From DATAES01 sp036493595 (GTDB lineage: Bacteria; Actinomycetota; Acidimicrobiia; Acidimicrobiales; JACDCH01), in contig DASXPN010000046.1 of the NCBI GenBank assembly GCA_036493595.1, positions 1-12,974 of the forward strand: a DNA stretch of 12,974 bases, given 5' to 3'. The position numbers and the translations under genes were made by a program. Below, piece after piece: positions 1 to 6,939 of the stretch (positions within the stretch are counted from its first letter, which is position 1; each line of letters opens with the position of its first letter). A model generated the notes under the pieces. The model worked only from the letters and a program-made list of their open reading frames with translations. It was not told the DNA's origin and did not search any database.

Positions 1-142
1 ACTCGGCGGAGACAGCGAGCGCAGCGAGCGCTCGCAGCCGAGCGATTACAACGCGGCGAGGGAAGCGCCAGCGACGAGCCGCACTCGGCGGAGACAGCGA
101 GCGCAGCGAGCGCTCGCAGCCGAGCGATTACAACGCGGCGAG
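1..142. repeat. 82-bp-period direct repeat with long hairpin, two copies
   Basis: Bases 1-60 recur exactly at 83-142, separated by 22 bp of unrelated sequence at 61-82; the identity extends one base further (61/143). Each copy holds a potential hairpin. In the second copy the outer arms are 84-89 and 119-124 (CTCGGC/GCCGAG), the inner arms 97-103 and 111-117 (GCGAGCG/CGCTCGC), with a 7-nt loop. The same arms occur 82 bp earlier. There is no T-run on either strand, so a classical intrinsic terminator is not indicated, although the hairpin directly follows the stop codon of the minus-strand GGDEF gene. The inner copy includes the last four codons and stop of that gene. The array may continue beyond the left edge. 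It could be a dispersed REP-like element or a local tandem duplication. Confidence 0.9.
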
Positions 143-1144
143 GTGGCCCATCACGTGGGACGGGTCGGCGCCGAAGTCGCGGACCTGGTCACGGCCCGCC
201 TGCTTCGCCCGGTAGAGCGCGGTGTCGGCACGGCTGTACGTGTCCGAGACGGGACGGCGTGAGTCGTGCACCGCGACACCGATGCTGCACGTGGCCAGCG
301 GCTGCTGGTCACGCCATCCGTCGGCCAGTGCCTGTGCCACGCGGACGGCACGCTCACCAGCACCGCGGGCGACGATGAGGAACTCGTCACCACCGAACCG
401 GGCGATGGTGTCGTTCTCCTCGGCCGTGCTGCGGAGGTAGACGCCGAGATCGCGAAGCACACGATCACCGCCGGCGTGGCCGAACCGGTCGTTGACGTCC
501 TTGAAGTGATCGAGATCGACGAGCAACACGGCGTCGCCGGGTACCAACGTCGACAGCAACCGCTCACCCATGCGGCGGTTGCCGAGTCCGGTGAGCTCGT
601 CAGTGCGCGCGTCGTCCTCGCATCGCATCGCATAGTCGCGCTCAGCCGCGTGCGCTCGACGCAGTTCGGCGACCATCCGCGCTGGTGCCTCGCCCGCAAG
701 CACGAGGACCGGCAGCACGACCGTCAGCGCGCCGAACTCGTTCGGGTCGTGGTGCGCGGCGAGCATCGTCGGTACGAGGTACGCGACGACGGCGGGACCC
801 GCGAGCCAGAACGACGTGCCCGGCGGCTGTGACACGCCCACCCACATGAAGACCATGACGAAGGAGGCCACGAACGTGGCGGACGGTGTCGAACCGATGG
901 CGCGGCTGGCTCCGATCAGCGTCAGGCCGATCGGTGCGAGCACGAGCGTGGCCCGCGCCGGCCACCGATCCCACGGAAGGAACCAAATCGCGACGCCGAC
1001 CAGGACGTCGATGCCCGCGACGATGTCGTTGGCGATGGACCCGTTCAGCATCAAGTGATTGGCGGCCAACCCGACCAGGCCACCGACCGACAACGCCGCA
1101 GCGGCAAAGCGGGTCGCCGCCCTCGGCGATTCCGACACACTCAT
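128..1144 (-). CDS. membrane-bound GGDEF diguanylate cyclase
   Basis: The protein of 338 aa is predicted to make cyclic di-GMP from two GTP at the inner membrane. The N-terminal half (about residues 15-150) is a series of roughly six hydrophobic helices without a recognisable extracellular ligand domain. A short helical linker (153-180) leads into a full GGDEF domain: DELTGLGNRR at 182-191, VDLDHFKDVND at 209-219 and the signature RFGGDEF ending at 255, followed by SIGVA and YRAKQAGRD near the C-terminus. All catalytic positions look intact, so activity is likely. The inhibitory I-site RxxD that normally precedes the signature is EEND here, so feedback inhibition by product is probably lost. 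The ATG start at 1144 has a weak upstream TAGCCC. The luciferase-like gene lies 81 bp upstream on the same strand. No EAL domain is fused. The stop codon lies in a repeat. Confidence 0.93.
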   Translation of the reverse strand: MSVSESPRAATRFAAAALSVGGLVGLAANHLMLNGSIANDIVAGIDVLVGVAIWFLPWDRWPARATLVLAPIGLTLIGASRAIGSTPSATFVASFVMVFMWVGVSQPPGTSFWLAGPAVVAYLVPTMLAAHHDPNEFGALTVVLPVLVLAGEAPARMVAELRRAHAAERDYAMRCEDDARTDELTGLGNRRMGERLLSTLVPGDAVLLVDLDHFKDVNDRFGHAGGDRVLRDLGVYLRSTAEENDTIARFGGDEFLIVARGAGERAVRVAQALADGWRDQQPLATCSIGVAVHDSRRPVSDTYSRADTALYRAKQAGRDQVRDFGADPSHVMGHLAAL

Positions 1145-1225
1145 TGCAAGGGCTATCGGCGTCGCGAGCGCAAAACCGAAACGATTCGCGGCCTGACCTG
1201 GGCGTTGCCGGCGCCCGCGTCGATT

Positions 1226-2095
1226 TCAGGAGCGCAGCGCGGCGCCCGCCTCACGGACGAACGCGGCGTGCTCGCTCGGGGACCGTCCGCTGTAGAGGCC
1301 GCTGACCGACACGCACGAGGCGCCGATCGCCTCCCACTTGTCGACTTGGCGTCGCAGCACCTCGACCGGATCGCCGGCATCACGAGGCTGCGCGACGCCA
1401 TGCAACCGCACGGCGTCGCCGGCCCGGCCTGCGCCCGACGCCGCCTCTCGCACGACGTCGAGCGCCTCCTCGAGTCCGTGACCGGGAGGGGTGTTGCAGA
1501 TCCAGCCGTCGGCCAGCCGGCCGATGCGTTGCAGGGTGGCGGGCGCCAGGCCGCCGCCCATCCACACCGGGATCGGTTGCTGCACCGGTCGCGGCAGCAG
1601 ACCGGCGTGGTCGATCGTGTGATAGCGGCCCTCGAAGGTCACCGACTCCTCGGTCCACAACAGACGCATCAGCTCGATCTGTTCCTCGTAGCGGGCGGCG
1701 CGGTTGCGGAAGTCCTCCCCGAGCGCCTCGAACTCGACCGGGTTCCAGCCGATGCCAACGCCGAGGCGGAAGCGCCCGCCGGTCAGTACGTCGACCTCCG
1801 CCGCTTGCTTCGCCACGAGCACGGTCTGGCGTTGCGGGAGGATGATCACGCCCGTCATGAGGGCCATCTCCGTGCGAGCGGCGAGGTAGCCGTAGAGGAC
1901 GAACGGTTCGTGGAACTGCGAGTGCAGGTCGTACGGACCCGGCCAGTCGGGGCGCGTGGATGTGTCCGCGCCGACGACGTGGTCGTAGACGAGCACGTGT
2001 TCGAAGCCGGACTCCTCGGCCGCGTCGACGAATCGCACGATGTCGGCGGGGTCGGGGCCGATCTCGGTCTGCGGGAGGACCACTCCGAGCTCCAT
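1226..2095 (-). CDS. LLM-class flavin/F420-dependent oxidoreductase
   Basis: This 289-aa protein belongs to the luciferase-like monooxygenase (bacterial luciferase, TIM-barrel) superfamily, in the subgroup that in actinobacteria usually uses coenzyme F420. Visible landmarks are the N-terminal strand GVVLPQTEIG, YDHV at 37-40, TGVIILPQRQ at 81-90, the phosphate-binding stretch GRFRLGVGIGWNPVEFEALG at 107-126, and WMGGG at 178-182 followed by ADGW. The C-terminal third is shorter and more divergent. Length is normal for the smaller F420-type members. The substrate cannot be read from sequence, and FMN rather than F420 remains possible. The ATG at 2095 sits 6 nt behind TAGTTT, consistent with a leaderless transcript. 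The divergent neighbour starts 40 bp away. Confidence 0.9.
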   Translation of the reverse strand: MELGVVLPQTEIGPDPADIVRFVDAAEESGFEHVLVYDHVVGADTSTRPDWPGPYDLHSQFHEPFVLYGYLAARTEMALMTGVIILPQRQTVLVAKQAAEVDVLTGGRFRLGVGIGWNPVEFEALGEDFRNRAARYEEQIELMRLLWTEESVTFEGRYHTIDHAGLLPRPVQQPIPVWMGGGLAPATLQRIGRLADGWICNTPPGHGLEEALDVVREAASGAGRAGDAVRLHGVAQPRDAGDPVEVLRRQVDKWEAIGASCVSVSGLYSGRSPSEHAAFVREAGAALRS

Positions 2096-2135
2096 GTGTC
2101 GAAACTACGGCGAACTCGTCGCGTAACCTCCGCGC
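2096..2135. promoter_or_regulatory. divergent leaderless promoter pair
   Basis: In this 40-bp intergenic region each gene has a TANNNT -10-like hexamer exactly 6 nt before its ATG. These are TAGTTT on the minus strand (2107 to 2102) for the luciferase-like gene and TAACCT on the plus strand (2124-2129) for the AhpD-like gene. Neither start has a Shine-Dalgarno sequence. With a -10 to +1 spacing of 6-7 nt, transcription would begin at or next to the A of ATG. No convincing -35 is visible; each would fall inside the opposing gene's start region. Confidence 0.6.
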
Positions 2136-2648
2136 ATGGCACGGATCGACATCCCGGAGGGTGAGGGCGGCGATGCGGTGCAGGTGTGGTCGCTGCGCCC
2201 GGCGATGGGCAAGGCGGTCAACCGGCTGAGCGACGCGGCGTACAACAAGAGCACGCTGCCCGTCCGAGTGCGCGAGGCGGCGCGGATGCGGATCGCGCAG
2301 CTCAATCAATGCGTGGTGTGCATGGGCTTCCGTGCCGAGTCGGTGCGGCGTCAGGGCGTCACGGAGGACTTCTACACGCACATCGCCGAGTCGCACGACG
2401 GCGACAGGTACTCCGCGCAGGAACAGCTCGCCATCGAATACGCCGAGCGGTTCGCGGTCGATCACACGAACATCGACGACGCCTTCTTCGCTCGCCTACG
2501 TGCGCACTTCGACGATGGCGAGATCCTCGACCTCACTATTTGTCTCGCCGCCTTCCTCGGGCTCGGTCGCGTGCTCAACGTGCTCGGCATCGAAGAGACA
2601 TGCCTCGTCGACGTCTACGCGGTCCAGGACGATCAGCCCGTCAGCTGA
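2136..2648 (+). CDS. carboxymuconolactone decarboxylase / AhpD-like family protein
   Basis: This 170-aa all-helical protein is of the CMD/AhpD family, which includes alkylhydroperoxidase reductants with a redox CxxC. The core CVVC lies at 59-62 in the typical LNQCVVCMGF context. Glu47, 12 residues before the first Cys, matches the proton-relay glutamate of AhpD. The C-terminal half (LDLTICLAAFLGLGRVLNVLG, broken at 134-151) is the usual second helical pair. The histidine expected four residues after the second Cys is Arg66, a variant seen in part of the family that weakens a strict peroxidase assignment. The ATG follows TAACCT by 6 nt, and no ribosome-binding site is visible. The 3' end overlaps the convergent lipoprotein gene by 8 bp. 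A role in thiol or peroxide chemistry is inference. Confidence 0.88.
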   Translation: MARIDIPEGEGGDAVQVWSLRPAMGKAVNRLSDAAYNKSTLPVRVREAARMRIAQLNQCVVCMGFRAESVRRQGVTEDFYTHIAESHDGDRYSAQEQLAIEYAERFAVDHTNIDDAFFARLRAHFDDGEILDLTICLAAFLGLGRVLNVLGIEETCLVDVYAVQDDQPVS

Positions 2649-3660
2649 CCGCCGCATACACCTCACGACCGAGCTCGGCGATGGCGCCGAACGCGGTGGC
2701 TTCGGCAGCTCCTGGATGATCGGCGTCGCAGCACGGCGCGTTCCACGGTCCGCTCAGCACCACGATCACGACGTCACCGCGGGGCGTCGACATCACACCG
2801 GCGTCGTGCGCCCAGTGCAGCCGATCACCGGTCTTGTGCGCGATCGGGGTGCCCGGTGGTAGTCCCTTCGGCAACCTGTCGTTGACCTGCTGCGCCTTCA
2901 AGAGCGCATAGAGCTGCGCCGTTCCGGCCTGACCACCGGGGCCGAGCAACGTGCCGCTGCGCGCACGCTCGAAGAAGAGCGCGACGTCCGCCGCACTCGT
3001 ACGTTGCGGGTCGGCCAGGGACGTCGACACGTAGCCGTCACTGTGCAAGCGCGCGTCGAGGTCGTCCCCGCCGACGATTCGGAGCCCCGCCTCGCCGCAC
3101 AAGTTGTCGGACACGACGATCATCGCTTCGACGCACTGGCTGACGGTCCGGTGCATGCCGTCTCCCGCTGCCGCGTTGCCGTCGATCTGGCCGCCGTCGA
3201 TGCGGCGGATCAGCTCGCGTGCGACGAACAACTTGTACAGGCTGGCGCTGAGGACAGATCGGTCTGCGAGGTGCGACACGTGCGCGCCGGTCGAGATGTC
3301 GTCGATCACGACGCTGAACGGGACCGTTTGACCGGCGGTGAATCCGTCGACGACTGATTGCAGGCGGCCGGTGAGGGTGGCGCTGTCGATCGGTGAGGTC
3401 GTGGTCGTCGTCGTGGCGTTGCCGGCCGGCGAGGACGCCGTACTCGTGCTGCCGGACACAGGCGGCGGCGCGGCGGCGCGGCTGTCGGCACAGGCCGCCA
3501 GCAGCGTCACGAGACCGACGAGCACGGCCGCGGCGCGGCGGTGCCGACCGGGCCTTCGAATTCGTTGGTCGACAGGCGTGCGAATGAACCATCCTGACCG
3601 GCGTGGCGATGGTGATGGTGTTCCGTGCCCGCGGCCGGTCCGGTCCGATGGGGGTACCAC
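2641..3660 (-). CDS. lipoprotein, class A beta-lactamase-like serine hydrolase
   Basis: This is a secreted, lipid-anchored serine hydrolase of the beta-lactamase/PBP fold (339 aa from the chosen GTG). An Arg-rich n-region is followed by a hydrophobic stretch ending in the lipobox LAAC (Cys57), then a Ser/Thr/Ala-rich linker with six consecutive Thr. Catalytic motifs are SLYK at 140-143 (SxxK), SDN at 184-186 and KTG at 276-278. The omega loop is short and I find no ExxLN, so the deacylating Glu166 of true class A beta-lactamases is apparently missing. A peptidoglycan-related or other acyl-enzyme function is therefore as likely as antibiotic hydrolysis. The start is uncertain. GTG at 3660 is the first usable in-frame start and overlaps the divergent methylase start by 36 bp. 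An ATG at 3592 lies in another frame. Confidence 0.83.
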   Translation of the reverse strand: MVPPSDRTGRGHGTPSPSPRRSGWFIRTPVDQRIRRPGRHRRAAAVLVGLVTLLAACADSRAAAPPPVSGSTSTASSPAGNATTTTTTSPIDSATLTGRLQSVVDGFTAGQTVPFSVVIDDISTGAHVSHLADRSVLSASLYKLFVARELIRRIDGGQIDGNAAAGDGMHRTVSQCVEAMIVVSDNLCGEAGLRIVGGDDLDARLHSDGYVSTSLADPQRTSAADVALFFERARSGTLLGPGGQAGTAQLYALLKAQQVNDRLPKGLPPGTPIAHKTGDRLHWAHDAGVMSTPRGDVVIVVLSGPWNAPCCDADHPGAAEATAFGAIAELGREVYAAVS

Positions 3661-4182
3661 CGGCTCACTGATCAATGGGCGGCTCGCCTCGTCGATGGCG
3701 CACACATTCGCGCCGGCGACCTGGTGCTCGACGTCGGTGCCGGCTCCGGCGCCCTCACGGCGCCCCTCGTCGAGGCGGGCGCGCGCGTCGTCGCCATCGA
3801 GTTGCACGCGGAACGGGCGCGCTCGCTGCGGGCTCGTTTCGCGGGTTCAACTGTCAAGGTCGTGCGGGCGGACGCGGCCGACCTGCGCTTGCCGGGCCGG
3901 CCGTTCCGCGTGGTCGCCAACCCACCGTTCGGCGTGTCGACCGCCTTGCTACGGCGCCTGCTCTCCCCCGGCAGCCGGCTCGTGTCCGCGGATCTGGTGT
4001 TGCCGCTTCACGTGGCTCGCCGTTGGACGTCGCCGAGTGCGCCCGGATACAACCGGTGGTGTCGATCGTTCGACGTCCGCGTGATCGCGCGATTGCCACG
4101 CAACGCCTTGACGCCCGCTCCCCCTTTGCAAGTCGCCATCCTCCGCATCGAGCGCGCCTGGCAACGCGATAGACACACGTGA
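3625..4182 (+). CDS. Erm-like 23S rRNA adenine N6-methyltransferase
   Basis: The 185-aa protein is of the KsgA/Erm (RrnaAD) family, which dimethylates adenines in rRNA using SAM. The Erm branch modifies 23S A2058 and gives macrolide-lincosamide-streptogramin resistance. Landmarks are LVLDVGAGSGALT at 33-45 (SAM motif I), the acidic AIELH at 57-61, RADAADL at 81-87 (motif III) and the catalytic VVANPPFG at 96-103. It ends shortly after a degenerate version of the PxPxV segment, so it lacks the C-terminal RNA-binding domain of long Erm and KsgA proteins; this resembles the short mycobacterial Erm(37). The usual QNFL start is replaced by GYHRLTDQW. GTG at 3625 is the first start after an in-frame stop. 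Its stop codon overlaps the start of the next gene. Resistance is inferred, not shown. Confidence 0.87.
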   Translation: MPAAGPVRWGYHRLTDQWAARLVDGAHIRAGDLVLDVGAGSGALTAPLVEAGARVVAIELHAERARSLRARFAGSTVKVVRADAADLRLPGRPFRVVANPPFGVSTALLRRLLSPGSRLVSADLVLPLHVARRWTSPSAPGYNRWCRSFDVRVIARLPRNALTPAPPLQVAILRIERAWQRDRHT

Positions 4183-5036
4183 TGCATCGCTCGCGAGAGC
4201 TGTGGCACTCGCTCGAGACCATCCACGCCGTGCTGTATTTCGACGACGGCCCGCGGGCGGCGCTGGGCAACGTCGGGCTGCGTGGATTCTGGATGGGCTA
4301 CTTCGCAGGGCGCGCGGCACCGATGGGTCCGGTCGCGGCGCCAGTGGTCATGGCGACGTTCTTCAACTTCCACCCCGACATGGTCCATCGCGCCATCCCC
4401 GACGCGTGGTCGTTCGCAGCTCCGGATGCGGTGCTCGACGCCCGCCGCGTCTCGACCGCCGAGACGATCACGCGCTTGGTGCCGGATGCGGCGGCGCGGG
4501 CCGAACCGATCGTGCCGGTGCTCGAGCACCTGGTGGCCGCCGCACCGGAGGCCGGCCGGCCGCTGTTCGCCGCCAACCGCGCCGTCGTCGCGGGCGACGA
4601 TCCTGTGGCGCGCCTGTGGCAAGCCGCGAGCGCATTGCGCGAACACCGCGGCGACGGTCATGTCGCCGCGGTCACGTCGCTCGACCTCGACGGCTGCGAG
4701 GTGCACGTGCTGTCTGCGGCGTGGAAGGACATCCCGCCCGAAGTCATGCGCAACGGGCGCGGTTGGTCCGAGGACGACTGGCACGGCGCCGTCTACCGTT
4801 TGCACCGCCGCGGATGGATCGACTCGAACGGGAGCCTCACCGACAAGGGCCGTGAAGCGCGCGAACACATCGAGCAGCACACCGACGCACTCGCGTGGTC
4901 GGCCTACCGCCCCCTCGAGGAGAACATCGACTCGCTACTCGAGAGCCTGCAACCGTTCCGCGAGGCGATCCTCGCCAGCGGCGTCATCGCGTTTCCCAAT
5001 CCGATGGGATTGCCGGCGGACCCGAACGATCCCTGA
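4182..5036 (+). CDS. SCO6745-family helical/wHTH protein (paralogue 1)
   Basis: The 284-aa protein belongs to the actinobacterial family of Streptomyces SCO6745, whose biochemical function I do not know. Family features are LGLRGFWMGYFAGRAAPMG-like sequence at 29-49, ATFFNFHPDMV at 58-68, GRPLFAANRA at 125-134, the strongly conserved LREHRGDGHVAA at 152-163, and a C-terminal winged-helix-like part (RGWSEDDW then LHRRGWIDSNGSLTDKG, 193-223). It ends with FPNPMGLP. There is no signal peptide or membrane segment, so it should be cytoplasmic. ATG at 4182 shares its A with the TGA of the upstream methylase; GTG at 4179 is an in-frame alternative. Either arrangement implies translational coupling. 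A paralogue lies at 9427-10320. DNA binding is suggested by the fold-like pattern but unproven. Confidence 0.8.
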   Translation: MHRSRELWHSLETIHAVLYFDDGPRAALGNVGLRGFWMGYFAGRAAPMGPVAAPVVMATFFNFHPDMVHRAIPDAWSFAAPDAVLDARRVSTAETITRLVPDAAARAEPIVPVLEHLVAAAPEAGRPLFAANRAVVAGDDPVARLWQAASALREHRGDGHVAAVTSLDLDGCEVHVLSAAWKDIPPEVMRNGRGWSEDDWHGAVYRLHRRGWIDSNGSLTDKGREAREHIEQHTDALAWSAYRPLEENIDSLLESLQPFREAILASGVIAFPNPMGLPADPNDP

Positions 5037-5051
5037 CGGCCCGCCGCGCCC

Positions 5052-5384
5052 TCAGGCGGCGAGGAGGTCGCGGTACTCCGGGTTGTCGTCGATGAACTCG
5101 GCGACGTACCAGCACTGAGCGGTGACCGGGCCCCGACCCCGGCGGCGCACATCGTCGAGCGCGCCGCGCACGAGCACTGCGCCGAGACCGTTGCCTCGAT
5201 GCTCGGCCTCGATGATGGTGTGGGGAAAGATCACCGCGTTGCCGGTGTCGCGGTACTCGGTGAACCCTCGGAACTCGCCGTCGACGAACAACTCGTAGCG
5301 AGACCGCACGGTGTTGTTGCGAACCTCGAACTTGCGATCTTCGTCGTGAGGAACGTCGTCGTCGTTGCGAACTTCGCCGGCCAC
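5052..5384 (-). CDS. small GNAT-family N-acetyltransferase (YjdJ type)
   Basis: This 110-aa protein is a minimal GCN5-related acetyltransferase of the COG2388/YjdJ type, well below the length of ordinary GNAT enzymes. It shows the compact pattern of that subgroup: SRYELFVDGEFRGFTEY at 28-44, the strand IFPHT at 52-56, the acetyl-CoA loop HRGNGLGAVLV at 62-72, ALDDVRRRG at 75-83 and a C-terminal CWYVAEFIDDNPEY at 91-104, where most relatives have CPY. The acceptor is unknown. The GTG start at 5384 lies 9 nt after the stop of the nitrilase-like gene, suggesting co-transcription. However, a TAGGGT placed 6 nt before GTG could also give a leaderless transcript of its own. It converges on the SCO6745-family gene with a 15-bp gap. 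Confidence 0.88.
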   Translation of the reverse strand: MAGEVRNDDDVPHDEDRKFEVRNNTVRSRYELFVDGEFRGFTEYRDTGNAVIFPHTIIEAEHRGNGLGAVLVRGALDDVRRRGRGPVTAQCWYVAEFIDDNPEYRDLLAA

Positions 5385-5390
5385 GGTGGC

Positions 5391-5396
5391 ACCCTA
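5391..5396 (-). promoter_or_regulatory. candidate -10 overlapping upstream stop codon
   Basis: On the minus strand TAGGGT lies 6 nt before the GTG of the GNAT gene and its TAG is the stop codon of the nitrilase-like gene. Spacing matches the other leaderless candidates in this window. It could equally be coincidence within a two-gene operon. Confidence 0.4.
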
Positions 5397-6146
5397 CCCA
5401 GGAGGCACGTCGAACAGAAGTGTGCCGGGATGCCAGTCCGCGGTACGCGCCACCACTTCCCCGTTCGGATCGATCAGCGCCGCGAGTCCGGGAAAGTCCT
5501 CGTCGTGGGTCGACCCTGCCTGCGTCGCCATCGCCACCCAGAGATGGAGGCGCGCCGCGTGCCGTCGAGCGTCGGCCAACCCACAGCTCTCCCACCACGC
5601 GAGACCCTTGTGCCACTCGGGCTCCGTCGTGCGCCGGCCGTGGAGGCCAGGCGCCGAACACATCAGGACGAGCCGTGCGTCCGCGGCGGCCGCCGCGTCC
5701 CACGGTCGATCGATGCCCGACTCCGCGCAGATCGCGATCGCGAACCGGGTCGAGCCAACCGCGAAGGACGCGTCCGCGGCGCCCACGGCATACGACTCCT
5801 CGCCCTCACCGAGGTGGCGCTTGCGTTGCACGCCGACCAACTCGCCGTCGCGCGCGACGACCTGCGTGATGTACGGACCGTCTGGCGCCCGCTCGCCGAT
5901 GCCGAAGACCGCGGCCACACCCGTCGACTTCGTCGCAGCGACGAGCCGTTCGACCCGGTCGTCGGTGATGGTGACGAGATGCTGCGGCGCATGCGCGGGG
6001 TCGACCGAGCCGGTGAGCGAGAACTCGGGGAACACGCCAACGTCGCATCGATCCGCGGCGGCGCCACGGAGGACCTCGATATGGCGGTCGAGGTTGCGCT
6101 CGAGGTCACCTTTGCCGGAAATCATCGCTGCGAGTGCCAAGCGCAT
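5394..6146 (-). CDS. carbon-nitrogen hydrolase (nitrilase superfamily)
   Basis: The 250-aa protein has the complete Glu-Lys-Cys triad of the nitrilase/amidase superfamily: Glu41 in FPEFSLTG, Lys109 in VQRKRHLG and Cys140 in IAICAESGID. Members hydrolyse non-peptide C-N bonds (amides, ureas, nitriles, carbamoyl groups) through a cysteine acyl-enzyme in the cytoplasm. The length is normal for a stand-alone amidase. The C-terminal strand ALIDPNGEVVART at 223-235 is typical. I cannot name the substrate; omega-amidase or carbamoylase-like activities are possible but unsupported. The ATG at 6146 gives the family N-terminus (LALAAMISGKGDLERNLD). A longer open frame upstream would run antisense through the next gene and is rejected. 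The GNAT gene follows closely, and the divergent gene begins 22 bp away. Confidence 0.9.
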   Translation of the reverse strand: MRLALAAMISGKGDLERNLDRHIEVLRGAAADRCDVGVFPEFSLTGSVDPAHAPQHLVTITDDRVERLVAATKSTGVAAVFGIGERAPDGPYITQVVARDGELVGVQRKRHLGEGEESYAVGAADASFAVGSTRFAIAICAESGIDRPWDAAAAADARLVLMCSAPGLHGRRTTEPEWHKGLAWWESCGLADARRHAARLHLWVAMATQAGSTHDEDFPGLAALIDPNGEVVARTADWHPGTLLFDVPPG

Positions 6147-6168
6147 CGAATCCGCGAGGCTACTGAGG
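6147..6168. promoter_or_regulatory. 22-bp divergent promoter with overlapping -10 elements
   Basis: Only 22 bp separate two divergent ATGs. GAGGCT at 6156-6161 on plus lies 7 nt before the ATG of the Glu-Pro protein. TAGCCT (6162 to 6157) on minus lies 10 nt before the ATG of the nitrilase-like gene. The two hexamers share five base pairs, so both promoters would be built on the same DNA and should exclude each other. The assignment rests on motif and spacing only. Confidence 0.5.
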
Positions 6169-6906
<738 letters not shown>

Positions 6907-6927
6907 CCGTCGCTCGTCGCGACACGC

Positions 6928-6933
6928 GAGGCT
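6928..6933 (+). promoter_or_regulatory. candidate -10 for crotonase gene
   Basis: GAGGCT lies exactly 6 nt before the ATG at 6940, and the same hexamer is used 7 nt before the ATG at 6169. No Shine-Dalgarno sequence is evident, so a leaderless transcript is possible although the gene could also be read through from upstream. Confidence 0.45.
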
Positions 6934-6939
6934 GACGGT

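Noticed and set aside
1..142. CRISPR-like repeat-spacer-repeat at the left edge
   Set aside because: The repeats are 60 bp, too long for CRISPR; only two are visible, one ends inside a coding sequence, and no cas gene is present.
1055..2164. Long plus-strand open frame opposite the luciferase-like gene
   Set aside because: The minus strand encodes a clear LLM protein with family motifs; the plus frame has none.
2641..4182. Antibiotic-resistance island (beta-lactamase plus Erm)
   Set aside because: No mobile elements or base-composition shift; the lactamase-like protein lacks a recognisable Glu166 and both look chromosomal and native.
5034..5058. Hairpin terminator between the SCO6745-family and GNAT genes (CCTGA/TCAGG arms)
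   Set aside because: Stems of only 5 bp with a long loop and no T-run; the symmetry mainly reflects the two opposed TGA stop codons.
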